A stretch of 64,000 nt of DNA from Halobaculum magnesiiphilum. Its GTDB lineage: Archaea; Halobacteriota; Halobacteria; Halobacteriales; Haloferacaceae. Made by a program: the position numbers and the translations under genes. Below are positions 1-8,672 of the stretch, one piece after another. Location of the stretch: the NCBI RefSeq assembly GCF_019823105.1, contig NZ_CP081958.1, positions 186,001-250,000 of the forward strand, in the 5' to 3' direction. The notes below the pieces were generated by a model. It did not search any database, was not told the origin of the DNA, and worked only from the letters and a program-made list of their open reading frames with translations. The first letter of the stretch is position 1. Every line of letters begins with the position of its first letter.

Positions 1-1206
1 GCGGTTGATCACGGTCTCGATGGAGTCCGCGTGCATCGTCGAGAACGTCGTGTGGCCGGTGTTCATCGCCTGGAACAGGGTGAGCGCCTCCTCGCCGCGC
101 ACCTCGCCGACGATGATGTATTCGGGACGGTGCCGGAGCGCCGAGCGCAGGAGGTCGTACATGTCGATGTCCTCGCCCTCGCCCATGCGCTCGCGGGTGA
201 CCGACGAGAGCCAGTTGTCGTGATACAGCGACAGCTCGCGGGTGTCCTCGATGGTGAGCACCTTCGAGCGCGGCGGGATGAACATCGACACCGCGTTCAT
301 CGAGGTGGTCTTCCCCGAGGCGGTGCCGCCGGCGAAGATGAGGCTCTTGTTGTGCTCGATGCACAGCCAGAAGTAGGCCATCTGCTCGATCGAGAAGGTG
401 CCGTACTCGATCAGGTCGATCGGCGTGAACGGCTCCTCGGCGTACTGGCGGATGGTGAACGCCGACCCGCGCGGGGTGACCTCCTCGCCGAGCGCCAACT
501 CGGCGCGCGAGCCGTCCGGGAGCGTCGTCTCGACGATGGGATCGCCGACGGAGATGTGTCGGCCCGACCGCTGGGCCAGGCGGATGACGTAGTTGTCGAG
601 TTCGTCGGGGCCGAAGACGACGTTCGTCTCGATGTCGCTGTACTCGTCGTGATAGACGAAGATCGGGAGGTCGTAGCCGTCACACGAGATGTCCTCGATG
701 TGTCGGTCCGACAGGAGCGCGTCGACCTTCCCGTACCCGCGGAAGTCGCGCCGGAGGTAGTACGACAGCGCGTGAAACGTCGACATCGACGCGTCGACGC
801 CGTACTGTTCCAACAGCGCCGCAAGCTCGTCGCGAAGGGTCTCGTCGTCGGCCTCGTTCGGGTCGTCGCGGAACAACAGCGGGTCGCGGATGTCGTCGAC
901 GACGCGCTGGAGCAGCTCGAACTCGAAGTCGTCGAGTTCGGGTTCGACGACGTGGTAGACGTGGTTGTCGTCCTCGGTGTCGTAGGTGACGACGACGTAC
1001 GCGTACGGGGCGTTCACCCAGTAGCGGTCGACCTCCTCGTGGTCGGGGGGCGGGTCGAACGACGCCAGCGGGCCGTCCTCGCCCGGGAGGAACGGCCGAA
1101 CGTCGAGGTCGGCGCCCCTGAGCACCTCGATCGTCCGTTCGAGGCGCCGCCTGAGCGTCGACAGGGGGCTGTCCTCGGCCGTGGCGTCAGCGGCGTCCCC
1201 CGACAT
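1..1206 (-). CDS. Type II/IV secretion-family ATPase (type IV pilus or archaellum motor), 3' end cut by window edge
   Basis: 402 codons from the N-terminus are visible; the C-terminus lies beyond base 1. The protein has the GspE/PilB/ArlI architecture. An N-terminal domain of about 220 residues is followed by the RecA-like core with Walker A (FAGGTASGKTTS), an Asp box (LTIEDTREL) and a Walker B/His-box stretch (IIVGEVRGEE, then GHTTFSTMHAD). Members of this family hydrolyse ATP at the cytoplasmic face to assemble pilins or rotate the archaellum. The membrane partner (PilC/ArlJ/TadC type) would be expected beyond the edge, so pilus and archaellum roles cannot be separated here. The ATG at 1206 is preceded by a TATA-like GTTAAGT, which suggests a nearly leaderless transcript. 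Confidence 0.9.
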   Translation of the reverse strand, partial: MSGDAADATAEDSPLSTLRRRLERTIEVLRGADLDVRPFLPGEDGPLASFDPPPDHEEVDRYWVNAPYAYVVVTYDTEDDNHVYHVVEPELDDFEFELLQRVVDDIRDPLLFRDDPNEADDETLRDELAALLEQYGVDASMSTFHALSYYLRRDFRGYGKVDALLSDRHIEDISCDGYDLPIFVYHDEYSDIETNVVFGPDELDNYVIRLAQRSGRHISVGDPIVETTLPDGSRAELALGEEVTPRGSAFTIRQYAEEPFTPIDLIEYGTFSIEQMAYFWLCIEHNKSLIFAGGTASGKTTSMNAVSMFIPPRSKVLTIEDTRELSLYHDNWLSSVTRERMGEGEDIDMYDLLRSALRHRPEYIIVGEVRGEEALTLFQAMNTGHTTFSTMHADSIETVINR

Positions 1207-1236
1207 CGGTTACTGGTTGTCGTAGGGAAGTCCGGT

Positions 1237-1244
1237 ACTTAACT
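1237..1244 (-). promoter_or_regulatory. Putative TATA box of the secretion ATPase gene
   Basis: On the minus strand the AT-rich AGTTAAGT lies about 32-38 bases before the ATG, inside otherwise GC-rich DNA. It matches the usual haloarchaeal box A placement. Confidence 0.5.
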
Positions 1245-1336
1245 TCACCACCGGCGCTCACAGATCTGATACCGTCGCGGTCCGCCCCGACGAACGGGAC
1301 CCGACGTCACCGTTCTCGGTCCGTTCGTCGCGTTCC

Positions 1337-1870
1337 TCAGTTCACTCGGTCCGCCCGCAGGAGCACGCCGCCGAGCACGAGCTGGAGCACGGCGCCCACC
1401 GGGATCGACACGCCGGGGATCCCGCCGCCGATGCCGAAACCGATCCCGAAAAAGCGCTCCGGAAGCAACACAGAGGCGACGAGGAACAGCACGGCGGAGG
1501 CGACGAGCAGGCCGCCCAGCACGTCGACGGGATCGACGCCCCACGACTCGGCGCGCTCCTCCTCGCGGTAGTAGTACACGGAGATCACGAGCGCGACGAG
1601 ATACACGGCTGCGCCGACGAGCCAGAGCCCGTAGGCGACCTGCACGGAGGTGCCCGACTGGAGGAGGAACGCCGACACCGGCGAGGAGACGCTCGTCGCC
1701 CGGACGAACGGGAGGCCGAAGGCGTAGCGGATCTGAAACAGCGGGAAGCGGACGAACAGCACCGACCCCCCGGCGACGGCGCCGTAGAACACGTTCCACG
1801 GGAGCAGCGCCGCGACCCACGTCGAGAGGACGGCCAGCTCCCCCGCGTACTCCGATCGGACCCAGACCAT
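1337..1870 (-). CDS. Small multi-pass membrane protein of unknown function
   Basis: 177 residues with about four hydrophobic segments: near residues 12-35, 65-90, 108-130 and 140-170 (a Gly-rich region with GIGFGIGGGIPG). It has no catalytic motif. The composition is typical of short haloarchaeal membrane proteins, and I cannot assign a function. The ATG at 1870 was chosen because the hydrophobic N-terminus begins there and a TATA-like TTTATTTC lies about 24 bases upstream. It is divergent from the gene at 2000. Confidence 0.65.
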   Translation of the reverse strand: MVWVRSEYAGELAVLSTWVAALLPWNVFYGAVAGGSVLFVRFPLFQIRYAFGLPFVRATSVSSPVSAFLLQSGTSVQVAYGLWLVGAAVYLVALVISVYYYREEERAESWGVDPVDVLGGLLVASAVLFLVASVLLPERFFGIGFGIGGGIPGVSIPVGAVLQLVLGGVLLRADRVN

Positions 1871-1892
1871 GTTCCCCGGAGCACGCCCCGCC

Positions 1893-1901
1893 GAAATAAA
1901 T
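1893..1901 (-). promoter_or_regulatory. Putative TATA box for the membrane protein gene
   Basis: The minus strand reads ATTTATTTCG about 24 bases before the ATG at 1870. This is the only AT-rich patch in the divergent intergenic region facing this way, and it implies a leaderless mRNA. Confidence 0.55.
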
Positions 1902-1963
1902 CGATTGGACCGTCGACCGCGCGGACGGGGGCCCACAACCGTCGTACGTTCCCGGGGCGTTAC

Positions 1964-1971
1964 GTACTTAC
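1964..1971 (+). promoter_or_regulatory. Putative TATA box for the DUF5793-like gene
   Basis: GTACTTACA lies about 30 bases before the ATG at 2000, again consistent with a leaderless start. Confidence 0.45.
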
Positions 1972-1999
1972 ACACCGATCCCGTACGACCGTTCACGGA

Positions 2000-2473
2000 A
2001 TGAGGCGCGACTACTTCGAGTTGACTGTGGAGCACATCGACTGGGTCGAGACCGACGCTGATCCCGCCAAGCCCCACGTATATATCGACTTTCACGGCCA
2101 GGAGGACCTCCTCCGGGAGCGCCTCACCGGGACCGACGGCGAGCTGCTCGACGCCGGGGAGACCGACGTGGCGTTCCGGCTCCAGTCCGACCACGAGCGC
2201 GACCCCGAGGCGACGGGCGTCGTCGGGGTGACGAACCGCCACACCGGCGATTTCGTTCTCGAACTCAACGAGTCCGCCGACGACGTGCTCCGGTTCATCC
2301 GCGCGGCCCGCGAGTACGGCCGCGCCAGCGACGGCGACGGCCGCTACCGCGTCGAGATCGACGTCGACGGCGACCCCCTCGTCACCTACGAGAAGGAGAC
2401 GTTCCTCGTGTACGACGCCGAGGGGAACCTGCTTCGCCACGAGAGCCTGATCCCGTCCGGCGTCGAACTCTGA
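2000..2473 (+). CDS. Conserved haloarchaeal protein, DUF5793-like
   Basis: 157-residue acidic soluble protein without signal or membrane segments. The start MRRDYFELTV, the middle TGDFVLELN and the end LIPSGVEL match my recollection of the haloarchaeal DUF5793 family, whose function is unknown. It looks like an alpha/beta domain, with beta-strand-rich segments alternating with one amphipathic helix (residues 93-106). It stands alone between a divergent membrane protein and a convergent acetyltransferase. The gene call is solid; the family name is from memory. Confidence 0.75.
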   Translation: MRRDYFELTVEHIDWVETDADPAKPHVYIDFHGQEDLLRERLTGTDGELLDAGETDVAFRLQSDHERDPEATGVVGVTNRHTGDFVLELNESADDVLRFIRAAREYGRASDGDGRYRVEIDVDGDPLVTYEKETFLVYDAEGNLLRHESLIPSGVEL

Positions 2474-2498
2474 CCCCGGGGCGACGTCGTCGAGGGGG

Positions 2499-3026
2499 TC
2501 ACCGCGTTCGTCGCAGCGTGTAGTTCGTCTCCGGATACGCCTCGCCGCCGATCGTCGTCTCCGCCTCCCCCGTCCGTTCGAAGCCGAACGATCGGTAGAA
2601 CTCGTTTCCGGGCTCGTTCTCCCTCAGCACCGTCGCGTGGATCCGGTCGACGCCGCGGTCGAACAGGTCGTCGCGGACCCGTTCCAGCAGCCGACGCCCA
2701 CGTCCCTCGCCACGGGCGTCCGGGTGGACGTACAGCCGGAGGACGTGACCGGCGCCGGCGTTCCCGTCGACGACGCCGTGGGCGAATCCGACGATTTCCT
2801 CGGCATCGGCGGCGTCGGCAGTGGTGTCCTCGCCGCGCTCGGCCACGTACAGCAGCTCGTCGTCGGCCTCGACCGCTCCCCGGACGCGGGCGGGATCGTA
2901 CCACTCCTCGACCCCGGACTCGACGCTCTCCCTGCTGAGGATCGACGGGTAGTCCGCCTCCCACGAGTCGCCGGCGATCCGCCGGATAGCGTCCGCGTCG
3001 CCGACGGTCGCGCGTCGAATTGTCAT
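2499..3026 (-). CDS. GNAT-family N-acetyltransferase
   Basis: 175 residues with the GNAT fold order: beta1 MTIRRATVGD, motif A with the acetyl-CoA pyrophosphate loop (HPDARGEGRGRRLLERV, the R/Q-x-x-G-x-G/A pattern), then the motif B strand HATVLREN and NEFYRSFGFERTG. Such enzymes transfer an acetyl group from acetyl-CoA to an amine; the substrate cannot be read from the sequence. It converges with the DUF5793-like gene and diverges from the DNA glycosylase-like gene. Confidence 0.88.
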   Translation of the reverse strand: MTIRRATVGDADAIRRIAGDSWEADYPSILSRESVESGVEEWYDPARVRGAVEADDELLYVAERGEDTTADAADAEEIVGFAHGVVDGNAGAGHVLRLYVHPDARGEGRGRRLLERVRDDLFDRGVDRIHATVLRENEPGNEFYRSFGFERTGEAETTIGGEAYPETNYTLRRTR

Positions 3027-3139
3027 ATGGTATCATACCGCTCCCTCGACGTATCCGTTTCGGCTGTCCGTCCCGCCTGCCTCACGGCCGAGCGCGCGAA
3101 CCGGAAGCGCCATGTGGCTCAGACGGCCAACGAGTGTCC

Positions 3140-3877
3140 GTGAAGAACGTCACCGACCGCGTCTCGAACCCCTTCGGGATGGACCCGGGCTGCGAGCGGT
3201 TCGTCCCCGGGTACGGCGACGCGAACGCCGACTTCCACGTCGTCGGCGACCACCCCGGCGCTCACGGGGGCCTCGACACGGGCGTCCCGTTCACCGGCTC
3301 GCCCGCCGGGGAGCGGTTACTCGACGCGCTGGTCCGCGCCGGGCTATTGGAGTCGGCGGGCGACGCCCCGGTCGTCGACTCGACGTACCTCTCGTATCTC
3401 CACATGTGCGAGGCGACCGGCGACCGCCTCGGCCCCGACGGGGCGCCGACACAGGCCTCGTACGACGACATGGAGCGGTTCTTCGACGCCGAGCTTCGCG
3501 CCATCGCCGCCCACGTCCTGCTTCCGGTGGGCGAGCGCGCGACCCGACACGTGCTGGAGCAGTACACCGCGCAGGCGCACAAGACCCCGATCGTGATGGA
3601 CGACCTTCACGGCCGCGAGATCCGCGGCTCCGGCTGGCTCGTCCTCCCGGTCAAGGAGCCCGCCGAGTGGATCCCCGGCGCCGGCGAGGCCGCCGAGTCG
3701 ACCCGGGCGGCCGGCGCGACCGACGGCGGCGACGCGCCGGCTCCCGGCAACGCCACCGCCTCCGGCGACGCCGACCGGCTGATCGAGTCGCTCGCGACAC
3801 TCCGGGCGACGGATTACCGGCGCGAGTCGGATCTCGGGCGGTTCATCGCCGGCTCGGACCCGTACCTCGTTCGGTGA
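3140..3877 (+). CDS. Uracil-DNA glycosylase superfamily protein
   Basis: 245 residues starting at a GTG (VKNVTDRVSNPFGM). The motif GDHPGAHGG followed by GVPFTGSPAGERLL resembles the GExPG...GxPFxGxAGxxL block of family 4/5 uracil-DNA glycosylases. There the loop binds uracil and the enzyme removes deaminated cytosine from DNA. GDHPGAHGG has His where typical family 4 enzymes have Glu-Ala-Pro-Gly, so this is a haloarchaeal variant and activity is inferred. Residues 185-215 are a low-complexity Gly/Ala linker. An upstream in-frame ATG at 3020 would overlap the neighbouring promoter and is less likely. Confidence 0.75.
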   Translation: MKNVTDRVSNPFGMDPGCERFVPGYGDANADFHVVGDHPGAHGGLDTGVPFTGSPAGERLLDALVRAGLLESAGDAPVVDSTYLSYLHMCEATGDRLGPDGAPTQASYDDMERFFDAELRAIAAHVLLPVGERATRHVLEQYTAQAHKTPIVMDDLHGREIRGSGWLVLPVKEPAEWIPGAGEAAESTRAAGATDGGDAPAPGNATASGDADRLIESLATLRATDYRRESDLGRFIAGSDPYLVR

Positions 3878-3946
3878 CCGTCGAGCGGACCGTCTCGCCG
3901 TTCATCGCTCGTCGGGGCTCCGGAACGTTTTCGGGCTCCGCCCCGA

Positions 3947-5242
3947 CTATTCCGGCGGATCGGCGGCGGGAAACTCCACCGTGACCGCGGTACCCGTCTC
4001 GTCGATGTCGAAGGAGACCCGTCCCCCGGATTCCTCCGTGATCCACACGACGAGCCACAGCCCCAGTCCCGACGAGTGGGTGACGGCCGTCTCGGCCTCG
4101 GTCTGGAACGTCCGAAGCTCCTGACTGGGGATCCCCGGGCCATCGTCGGCGACCGTCACGGCGACGTACTCGCCTGATTCTCTGACGGTGACCTCGATGC
4201 CCGGTCGCTCGCGGTGGCTGTGTTCGATCGCGTTCTCGATGAGGTTCACGAACACGGTGTCTATCAGTCCGGTCGCGGTGATCCACGCCGACTCGGGGGC
4301 GTCGACGGTGACCTGCGGGTTCACGGACGGGTACTCCATGGCGAGCCCCTCGACCTGCGCGCGCACCAGCCCGGCCACGTCGAGTCGCGATCTGGCGGAC
4401 ACGTCCACGTCCAACGTCGCCTCGACGTGGCGAACGGTTTCCGCGCGGTCGAGCATCGTCTCGGCGGCGCCGGTGATCCGGTCGAGCGCGGTCGTCGCCT
4501 CGTCGTCGGGGGCGTCCTCGGGCGCGTCGCTCCCGGCTGCCTCTCGTCTGAGGCGGTCTTCGATCAGTTCGGTGTACCCCAGAACGACGTTCATCTCGTT
4601 CCGGAGGTCGTGTCGGAGGAGCCGGTTCAACACACCCACCCGCCGGCGAAGCCGGTGTTCGTCGGTCGCGTCGCGGAAGGTGAGAACCCGGCCCGCCAGC
4701 TCGGGTCGGCCGAACCGGGAGACGTGAAGGTCGTAGTGGCGTTTCCCCTCGTCGGTCATCCGGGTGAGACGCGTCGTCCCGCTCGCGTCAACGTCCGTGG
4801 CCGTGTCCGTGTCGGCCGCGACCTGATCGTCCTCGTCTGCGACCAACTCATCGCCGTCTGCGACCCGATCGTCGTCTGCGACCCGATCGTCGTCTGCGAC
4901 CTGGTCGTCGCCGTCGGCGGCGATCGACTCGTCGACCCGAGCGGCGATTTCCGGATCGAGCGCCTCGATCGGCTCGCCGATGGCGAGCTCCTGATCGACC
5001 CCCATCGCGTCGGCCGCGGTTCCGTTACACTCGACGACGACGCCGTCGCTATCGACGACGACCACCCCCTCGGTCGCGCCGTCGACCGCGACCTCGCGTG
5101 CGATCGCCCGCGGGGCGGCCGACGGGTCCGCGGCGTCGCCGTTCCCGTACCGGACGGCGGCGGCGGAGGCCCACGCGCCGGCGGACGCCAGGACCGCGGC
5201 GACGGCGCCGCGCAGGCGGTCGCGAACGGACCGCCGGGTCAT
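3947..5242 (-). CDS. PAS-domain sensor histidine kinase
   Basis: 431 residues. A short Ala-rich N-terminal segment (about 10-32, possibly one membrane helix) precedes a PAS domain (about 50-195). HisKA follows with the phosphoacceptor box LLRHDLRNEMN, then HATPase_c with N box NLIENAIEHS, G1 DDGPGIP and G2 SSGLGLWLV. It should autophosphorylate and relay to a response regulator, but none is encoded in the window. The PAS domain is interrupted by an acidic six-residue repeat (consensus VADDDR). ATG at 5242 was chosen; GTG at 5248 is an alternative. Confidence 0.88.
   Translation of the reverse strand: MTRRSVRDRLRGAVAAVLASAGAWASAAAVRYGNGDAADPSAAPRAIAREVAVDGATEGVVVVDSDGVVVECNGTAADAMGVDQELAIGEPIEALDPEIAARVDESIAADGDDQVADDDRVADDDRVADGDELVADEDDQVAADTDTATDVDASGTTRLTRMTDEGKRHYDLHVSRFGRPELAGRVLTFRDATDEHRLRRRVGVLNRLLRHDLRNEMNVVLGYTELIEDRLRREAAGSDAPEDAPDDEATTALDRITGAAETMLDRAETVRHVEATLDVDVSARSRLDVAGLVRAQVEGLAMEYPSVNPQVTVDAPESAWITATGLIDTVFVNLIENAIEHSHRERPGIEVTVRESGEYVAVTVADDGPGIPSQELRTFQTEAETAVTHSSGLGLWLVVWITEESGGRVSFDIDETGTAVTVEFPAADPPE
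4826..4920 (-). repeat. In-frame 18-base tandem repeats coding for acidic VADDDR units
   Basis: The plus strand carries imperfect copies of an 18-base unit (tcgtcgtctgcgacccga), two of them exact and the flanking ones degenerate. They are translated in the kinase as successive six-residue acidic units. The tract lies inside the PAS domain and is a likely site of replication slippage. Confidence 0.8.
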
Positions 5243-5477
5243 CGACACCCACCTCGGCTGCCCCGGGCTCCTGCGTTCCGGTGTGGCCGACCGCGACGAT
5301 GACTGGCGCGCTGTACGGTGAACACTCGCGGGTACTTCCCGTGTTCCCGTCCGTGAAAAATGTACGTGTCGCCGCGAGGGCTGGCAGATCTTGCAACGGG
5401 TGGCGGATCGTCCCCCGTCGCGGTCGCCGTGATCCGAGTCGGAAGGGTTCTTGCCACGGGGGAGCCCATCCGTCGGC

Positions 5478-6500
5478 ATGGAACGGATCCGTCTCACCAA
5501 CACCGTCTTCGAGGGGCTGAACAACGTGTACGTGCTCGACGGCCCCGCCGACGGCGGTGACCCGGACGAACTCGTCCTCGTCGACGCCGGCGTCGCCCTC
5601 CCCGAGGTTCGCGAGCAGTTGGCCGACGGCCTTGCCGACCTCGGGTACGGGATCGCGGACGTTGACCGCGTCCTGCTCACGCACTGGCACGCCGACCACG
5701 CCGGCCTCGCGGGCGCGATCCAGTCGGAGTCGGGCGCGACGATCCACGCCCACGAGGCTGACGCGCCGCTCGTCGCCGGCGACGAGGACAGCCTCCTGGA
5801 GGAACGACGGCTCCAGGGCGAGAAGTTCCGCGAGTGGGGGATGCCGGAGGGGCCCCGCGCCGAGCTCGTCGACTTCCTCGAGGGCCACGCCGACCTCGGG
5901 GGCGAGCCGTGCGACGTGGAGCCGTTCGCCGACGGCGAGGAGTTCGCCGTGAACGACCGCACCCTCGAAGCCGTTCACCTTCCCGGACACGCAGCCGGGC
6001 TCACGGCGTTTCACGACCCCGCGGCCGACGAGGCGTTCGTCGGCGACGCCATCCTCCCGAAGTACACCCCGAACGTCGGCGGCGCGGACGTTCGCGTCGA
6101 GGCCCCCCTCGCGAGCTACGTCGGGAGCCTGCTGGAGTTGATCGACCTCGATCCAGGGACGGCGTGGCCGGGTCACCGCGACCGCATCGACGACCCCGCG
6201 GGGCGGGCGGCGACGATCCTCCGGCACCACGTCGAGCGCACCGAGAACGTCGTCGACGCGCTCGCCGACCTCGGCCCGTCGACGCCGTGGGAGGTGAGTG
6301 CCGCGCTGTTCGGCGACCTCCACGGGATCCACGTCCTTCACGGCCCGGGCGAGGCGTACGCCCACCTCGACCACCTCGCCGAGGCCGGCGTGGCCGAGCG
6401 CGACGGAACGCGCTACGCCCTCGTCGACGCCGACCCGGACGTGTCGGCGCTGTTCCCCGATCCGGGGATCGACCGCGTGGTCGAGTGGGCCGGGGAGTGA
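5478..6500 (+). CDS. Metallo-beta-lactamase-fold hydrolase
   Basis: 340 residues with the family signature THWHADHAG (H-x-H-x-D-H), a further metal His in HLPGHAAGL, and WPGHRDRI near residue 235. The C-terminal helical part (about 250-340, with HLDHLAEAGVAERDG) resembles the winged-helix tail of glyoxalase II-like/LACTB2-type proteins. Two metal ions and ester or thioester hydrolysis are expected; the substrate is unknown. ATG at 5478 was chosen because MERIRLTNTVFEGLNN starts the first beta-strand. No operon partner; it diverges from the histidine kinase. Confidence 0.85.
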   Translation: MERIRLTNTVFEGLNNVYVLDGPADGGDPDELVLVDAGVALPEVREQLADGLADLGYGIADVDRVLLTHWHADHAGLAGAIQSESGATIHAHEADAPLVAGDEDSLLEERRLQGEKFREWGMPEGPRAELVDFLEGHADLGGEPCDVEPFADGEEFAVNDRTLEAVHLPGHAAGLTAFHDPAADEAFVGDAILPKYTPNVGGADVRVEAPLASYVGSLLELIDLDPGTAWPGHRDRIDDPAGRAATILRHHVERTENVVDALADLGPSTPWEVSAALFGDLHGIHVLHGPGEAYAHLDHLAEAGVAERDGTRYALVDADPDVSALFPDPGIDRVVEWAGE

Positions 6501-6655
6501 CCGCCCGGGTCGCGAGCGCCGGAGGCGACGATCCGGTCGGACCCCCGGTGACGACCCGACACGGCGGCGACGACCCCACCCGCCGGCGACGAGACGGCGA
6601 CGCGCGAATCCGCGGAACACAAGCTTGAAACGCGCCTGCGGCGAACGCTCCGGCA

Positions 6656-6964
6656 ATGGAACTTCGCGTCATCGACAAGACGGACGAGGAACTCCGCATC
6701 GAGATCGCGGGCGAGGACCACACGTTCATGAACGTCCTCAAGGGGCAGCTCCTCAGGGCCGACGGCGTCGCCGCGGCGACGTACGACATGAACCCCGAGC
6801 AGTCCGGCGGTCAGACCGAGCCGATCCTCTCGATCAAGACCGAGGACGGGCTGGACCCGCTGGACGCCCTCGAACAGGCCGCCACGGGCGTCTCGGACAA
6901 CCTCGAAACGCTGTACGACCGGATCGAGGCCGCCTTCGACGACGCCCCGGCCGCCGAGGCCTGA
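6656..6964 (+). CDS. rpoL: DNA-directed RNA polymerase subunit L (Rpo11)
   Basis: 102 residues, close to the 90-100 usual for archaeal Rpo11. The hallmark stretch [13 protein letters not shown] followed by [10 protein letters not shown] matches the eukaryotic RPB11/bacterial alpha N-terminal fold (normally DHTLxNxLRxxL). It dimerises with Rpo3 to nucleate polymerase assembly. It is monocistronic here and convergent with hisF. Confidence 0.95.
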   Translation: MELRVIDKTDEELRIEIAGEDHTFMNVLKGQLLRADGVAAATYDMNPEQSGGQTEPILSIKTEDGLDPLDALEQAATGVSDNLETLYDRIEAAFDDAPAAEA

Positions 6965-7096
6965 GCCGGGACCCGTCGCAGTCCGTTCCTTCGTTCTCGC
7001 TCGGTGCTCGTTCCGTGCTCGTCGGGCAGCGTCTCGCTCTTCGGAACCGCCACGTCGATCCAGTTCTCCGCCGGGACGAGCGGGCGCTCGATCGGC

Positions 7097-7927
7097 TCAG
7101 AGCCGGACGGGGACGCCGTGCTCGTCGAGGTAGCGCTTCACCTCGTCGATGCCGTACTCGTCGAAGTGGAAGATGCTCGCCGCGAGCCCCGCGTCGGCGC
7201 CGGCCTCGACGAACACCTCCTCCATGTCCTCGGGGCCGCCACAGCCGGAGGAGGCGATCACCGGCGTCGACACGGCGTCACACACCGCCTTCGTGAGCGG
7301 GATGTCGTAACCGTCCTTCGTGCCGTCGGCGTCGATTGAGTTGACGAACAGCTCCCCGGCGCCGCGCTCCTCGGCCTCCGTCGCCCAGGTGACCACGTCC
7401 ATCCCGGTTCCCTCCCGCCCGCCCTTGACGGTGCACTCGAACCAGCACTCCTCGGTCTCGCCGTCCTCGCGTTCGATCTCGACGTAGTGGTCGCCCTCGT
7501 CGTCGAACCGCCGCCGGGCGTCGACAGAGATGACGATGCACTGGCTGCCGAACGCGTCGGCGCCCTCGGCGATCAGTTCGGGGTTCTCGATGGCGCCGGA
7601 GTTGATGGACACCTTGTCCGCCCCCGCCCGCAGCGTCTCCTTGATGTCGGCTTTCGTTCGGATGCCGCCGCCGACGGTCAGCGGGATGAAACACTCGTCG
7701 GCGACCGCCGACACGGTATCGAGCATCGTCTCGCGCCCCTCCGCGCTCGCGGTGATGTCGAGGAAGACGAACTCGTCGGCGCCGACCTCGTTGTACTTCT
7801 TCGCCATCTCGACGGGGTCGCCGGAGTACTCCAGGTTCTCGAAGTTGACGCCGGTGTAGACGGCGGCGTTCCCGTCGTCGTCGAGATCGACGTCGATACA
7901 CGGGATGATCCGCTTCGTGAGGGTCAT
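7097..7927 (-). CDS. hisF: Imidazole glycerol phosphate synthase, cyclase subunit
   Basis: 276 residues, a (beta/alpha)8 barrel. MTLTKRIIPCIDVD contains the N-terminal catalytic Asp of HisF (the IPCLDV motif). The second catalytic Asp lies in the later half, in NSIDADGTKDG. Phosphate-binding loops include LTVGGGIRT and IASSGCGG. The enzyme uses ammonia from HisH to turn PRFAR into IGP and AICAR in histidine synthesis. No hisH lies in the window. A roughly 18-residue insert (REDGETEECWFE region) is usual in archaeal and some bacterial HisF. Confidence 0.96.
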   Translation of the reverse strand: MTLTKRIIPCIDVDLDDDGNAAVYTGVNFENLEYSGDPVEMAKKYNEVGADEFVFLDITASAEGRETMLDTVSAVADECFIPLTVGGGIRTKADIKETLRAGADKVSINSGAIENPELIAEGADAFGSQCIVISVDARRRFDDEGDHYVEIEREDGETEECWFECTVKGGREGTGMDVVTWATEAEERGAGELFVNSIDADGTKDGYDIPLTKAVCDAVSTPVIASSGCGGPEDMEEVFVEAGADAGLAASIFHFDEYGIDEVKRYLDEHGVPVRL

Positions 7928-8046
7928 ACGTTCGATAGCCCCGAACCGGGTTTCATCGTTTCGCCTGTCGGCGTGGGCGCCGCCACACCGCGAGGCGACT
8001 GCGCCCACTTCATCGTTCGTGATTCACCCGGACCCCGCTGTCCGGC

Positions 8047-8373
8047 TCACTGCTTCCAGCCGGCGACGGTTCCGCCGCCGTACAGCCGATCGCGAATGCG
8101 GGTGACGACCGAGTGGAGGAGGACGAACAGCACGAACACGTACGCGAGACCGACCACCGCCTGCGCCATCGGCTCGACCCGAGCGGCGACCGTCGGGAGG
8201 ACGTACCGGAAGTAAAGGTACCCCCCGCCGACGACGCCGCCGAGGCTGATGGCGGCGACGCTGACGGCGTAGCAGACGAAGACGGACCACCAGATGGCCT
8301 CGGCGACGTACTCGTTTCGCTGTGCCGACCGCCGGACGAATCGGAGGAGCGACGTGTGTCCTCGGGGGACCAT
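8047..8373 (-). CDS. Small membrane protein of unknown function
   Basis: 108 residues with two or three hydrophobic segments (about 26-55, 60-75 and 73-95) and a basic N-terminus (MVPRGHTSLLRFVRRSAQR), giving a likely N-in orientation. No recognised motif. Divergent from the 52-residue protein at 8507. Confidence 0.65.
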   Translation of the reverse strand: MVPRGHTSLLRFVRRSAQRNEYVAEAIWWSVFVCYAVSVAAISLGGVVGGGYLYFRYVLPTVAARVEPMAQAVVGLAYVFVLFVLLHSVVTRIRDRLYGGGTVAGWKQ

Positions 8374-8506
8374 GCAGTCGTGTGCAGGTGTCCGTGTCAA
8401 AACCCTGATGGCCGTCGGGGCGGAGGGGCGGCCCTCCCGGCCCCGGGCGCGCGCCGCGGACCACGACGGATTAAGTACCAGCGCGACGCCCCCTCGATCA
8501 CGAACC

Positions 8507-8665
8507 ATGGCCGACCACCACGAGCACGACCACTTCAAGGAGTTCGACTACGAACGCGTCACCTCGCCGATGCAGGAGATCACGAGCGGACAGGCGGCCA
8601 CCGGCGCGATCGTCGCGCTCGTCGGCATCCTCGTCACCTTCGTGGTGCCGCTGTTGCTGGTCTAA
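8507..8665 (+). CDS. Very short membrane-anchored haloarchaeal protein
   Basis: 52 residues: a His/Asp-rich head (MADHHEHDHFKEFDYER), the conserved-looking RVTSPMQEITSGQ, then one transmembrane helix (about 30-52) ending at the C-terminus. I recall similar proteins in many haloarchaea (DUF7550-like), with no known role. The His-rich head could bind metal, but that is inference. Confidence 0.65.
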   Translation: MADHHEHDHFKEFDYERVTSPMQEITSGQAATGAIVALVGILVTFVVPLLLV

Positions 8666-8672
8666 CTTCGGA

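Noticed and set aside
4826-4920. Short regular repeats suggesting a CRISPR array.
   Set aside because: The repeats are contiguous, in frame, lack unique spacers and encode a protein repeat.
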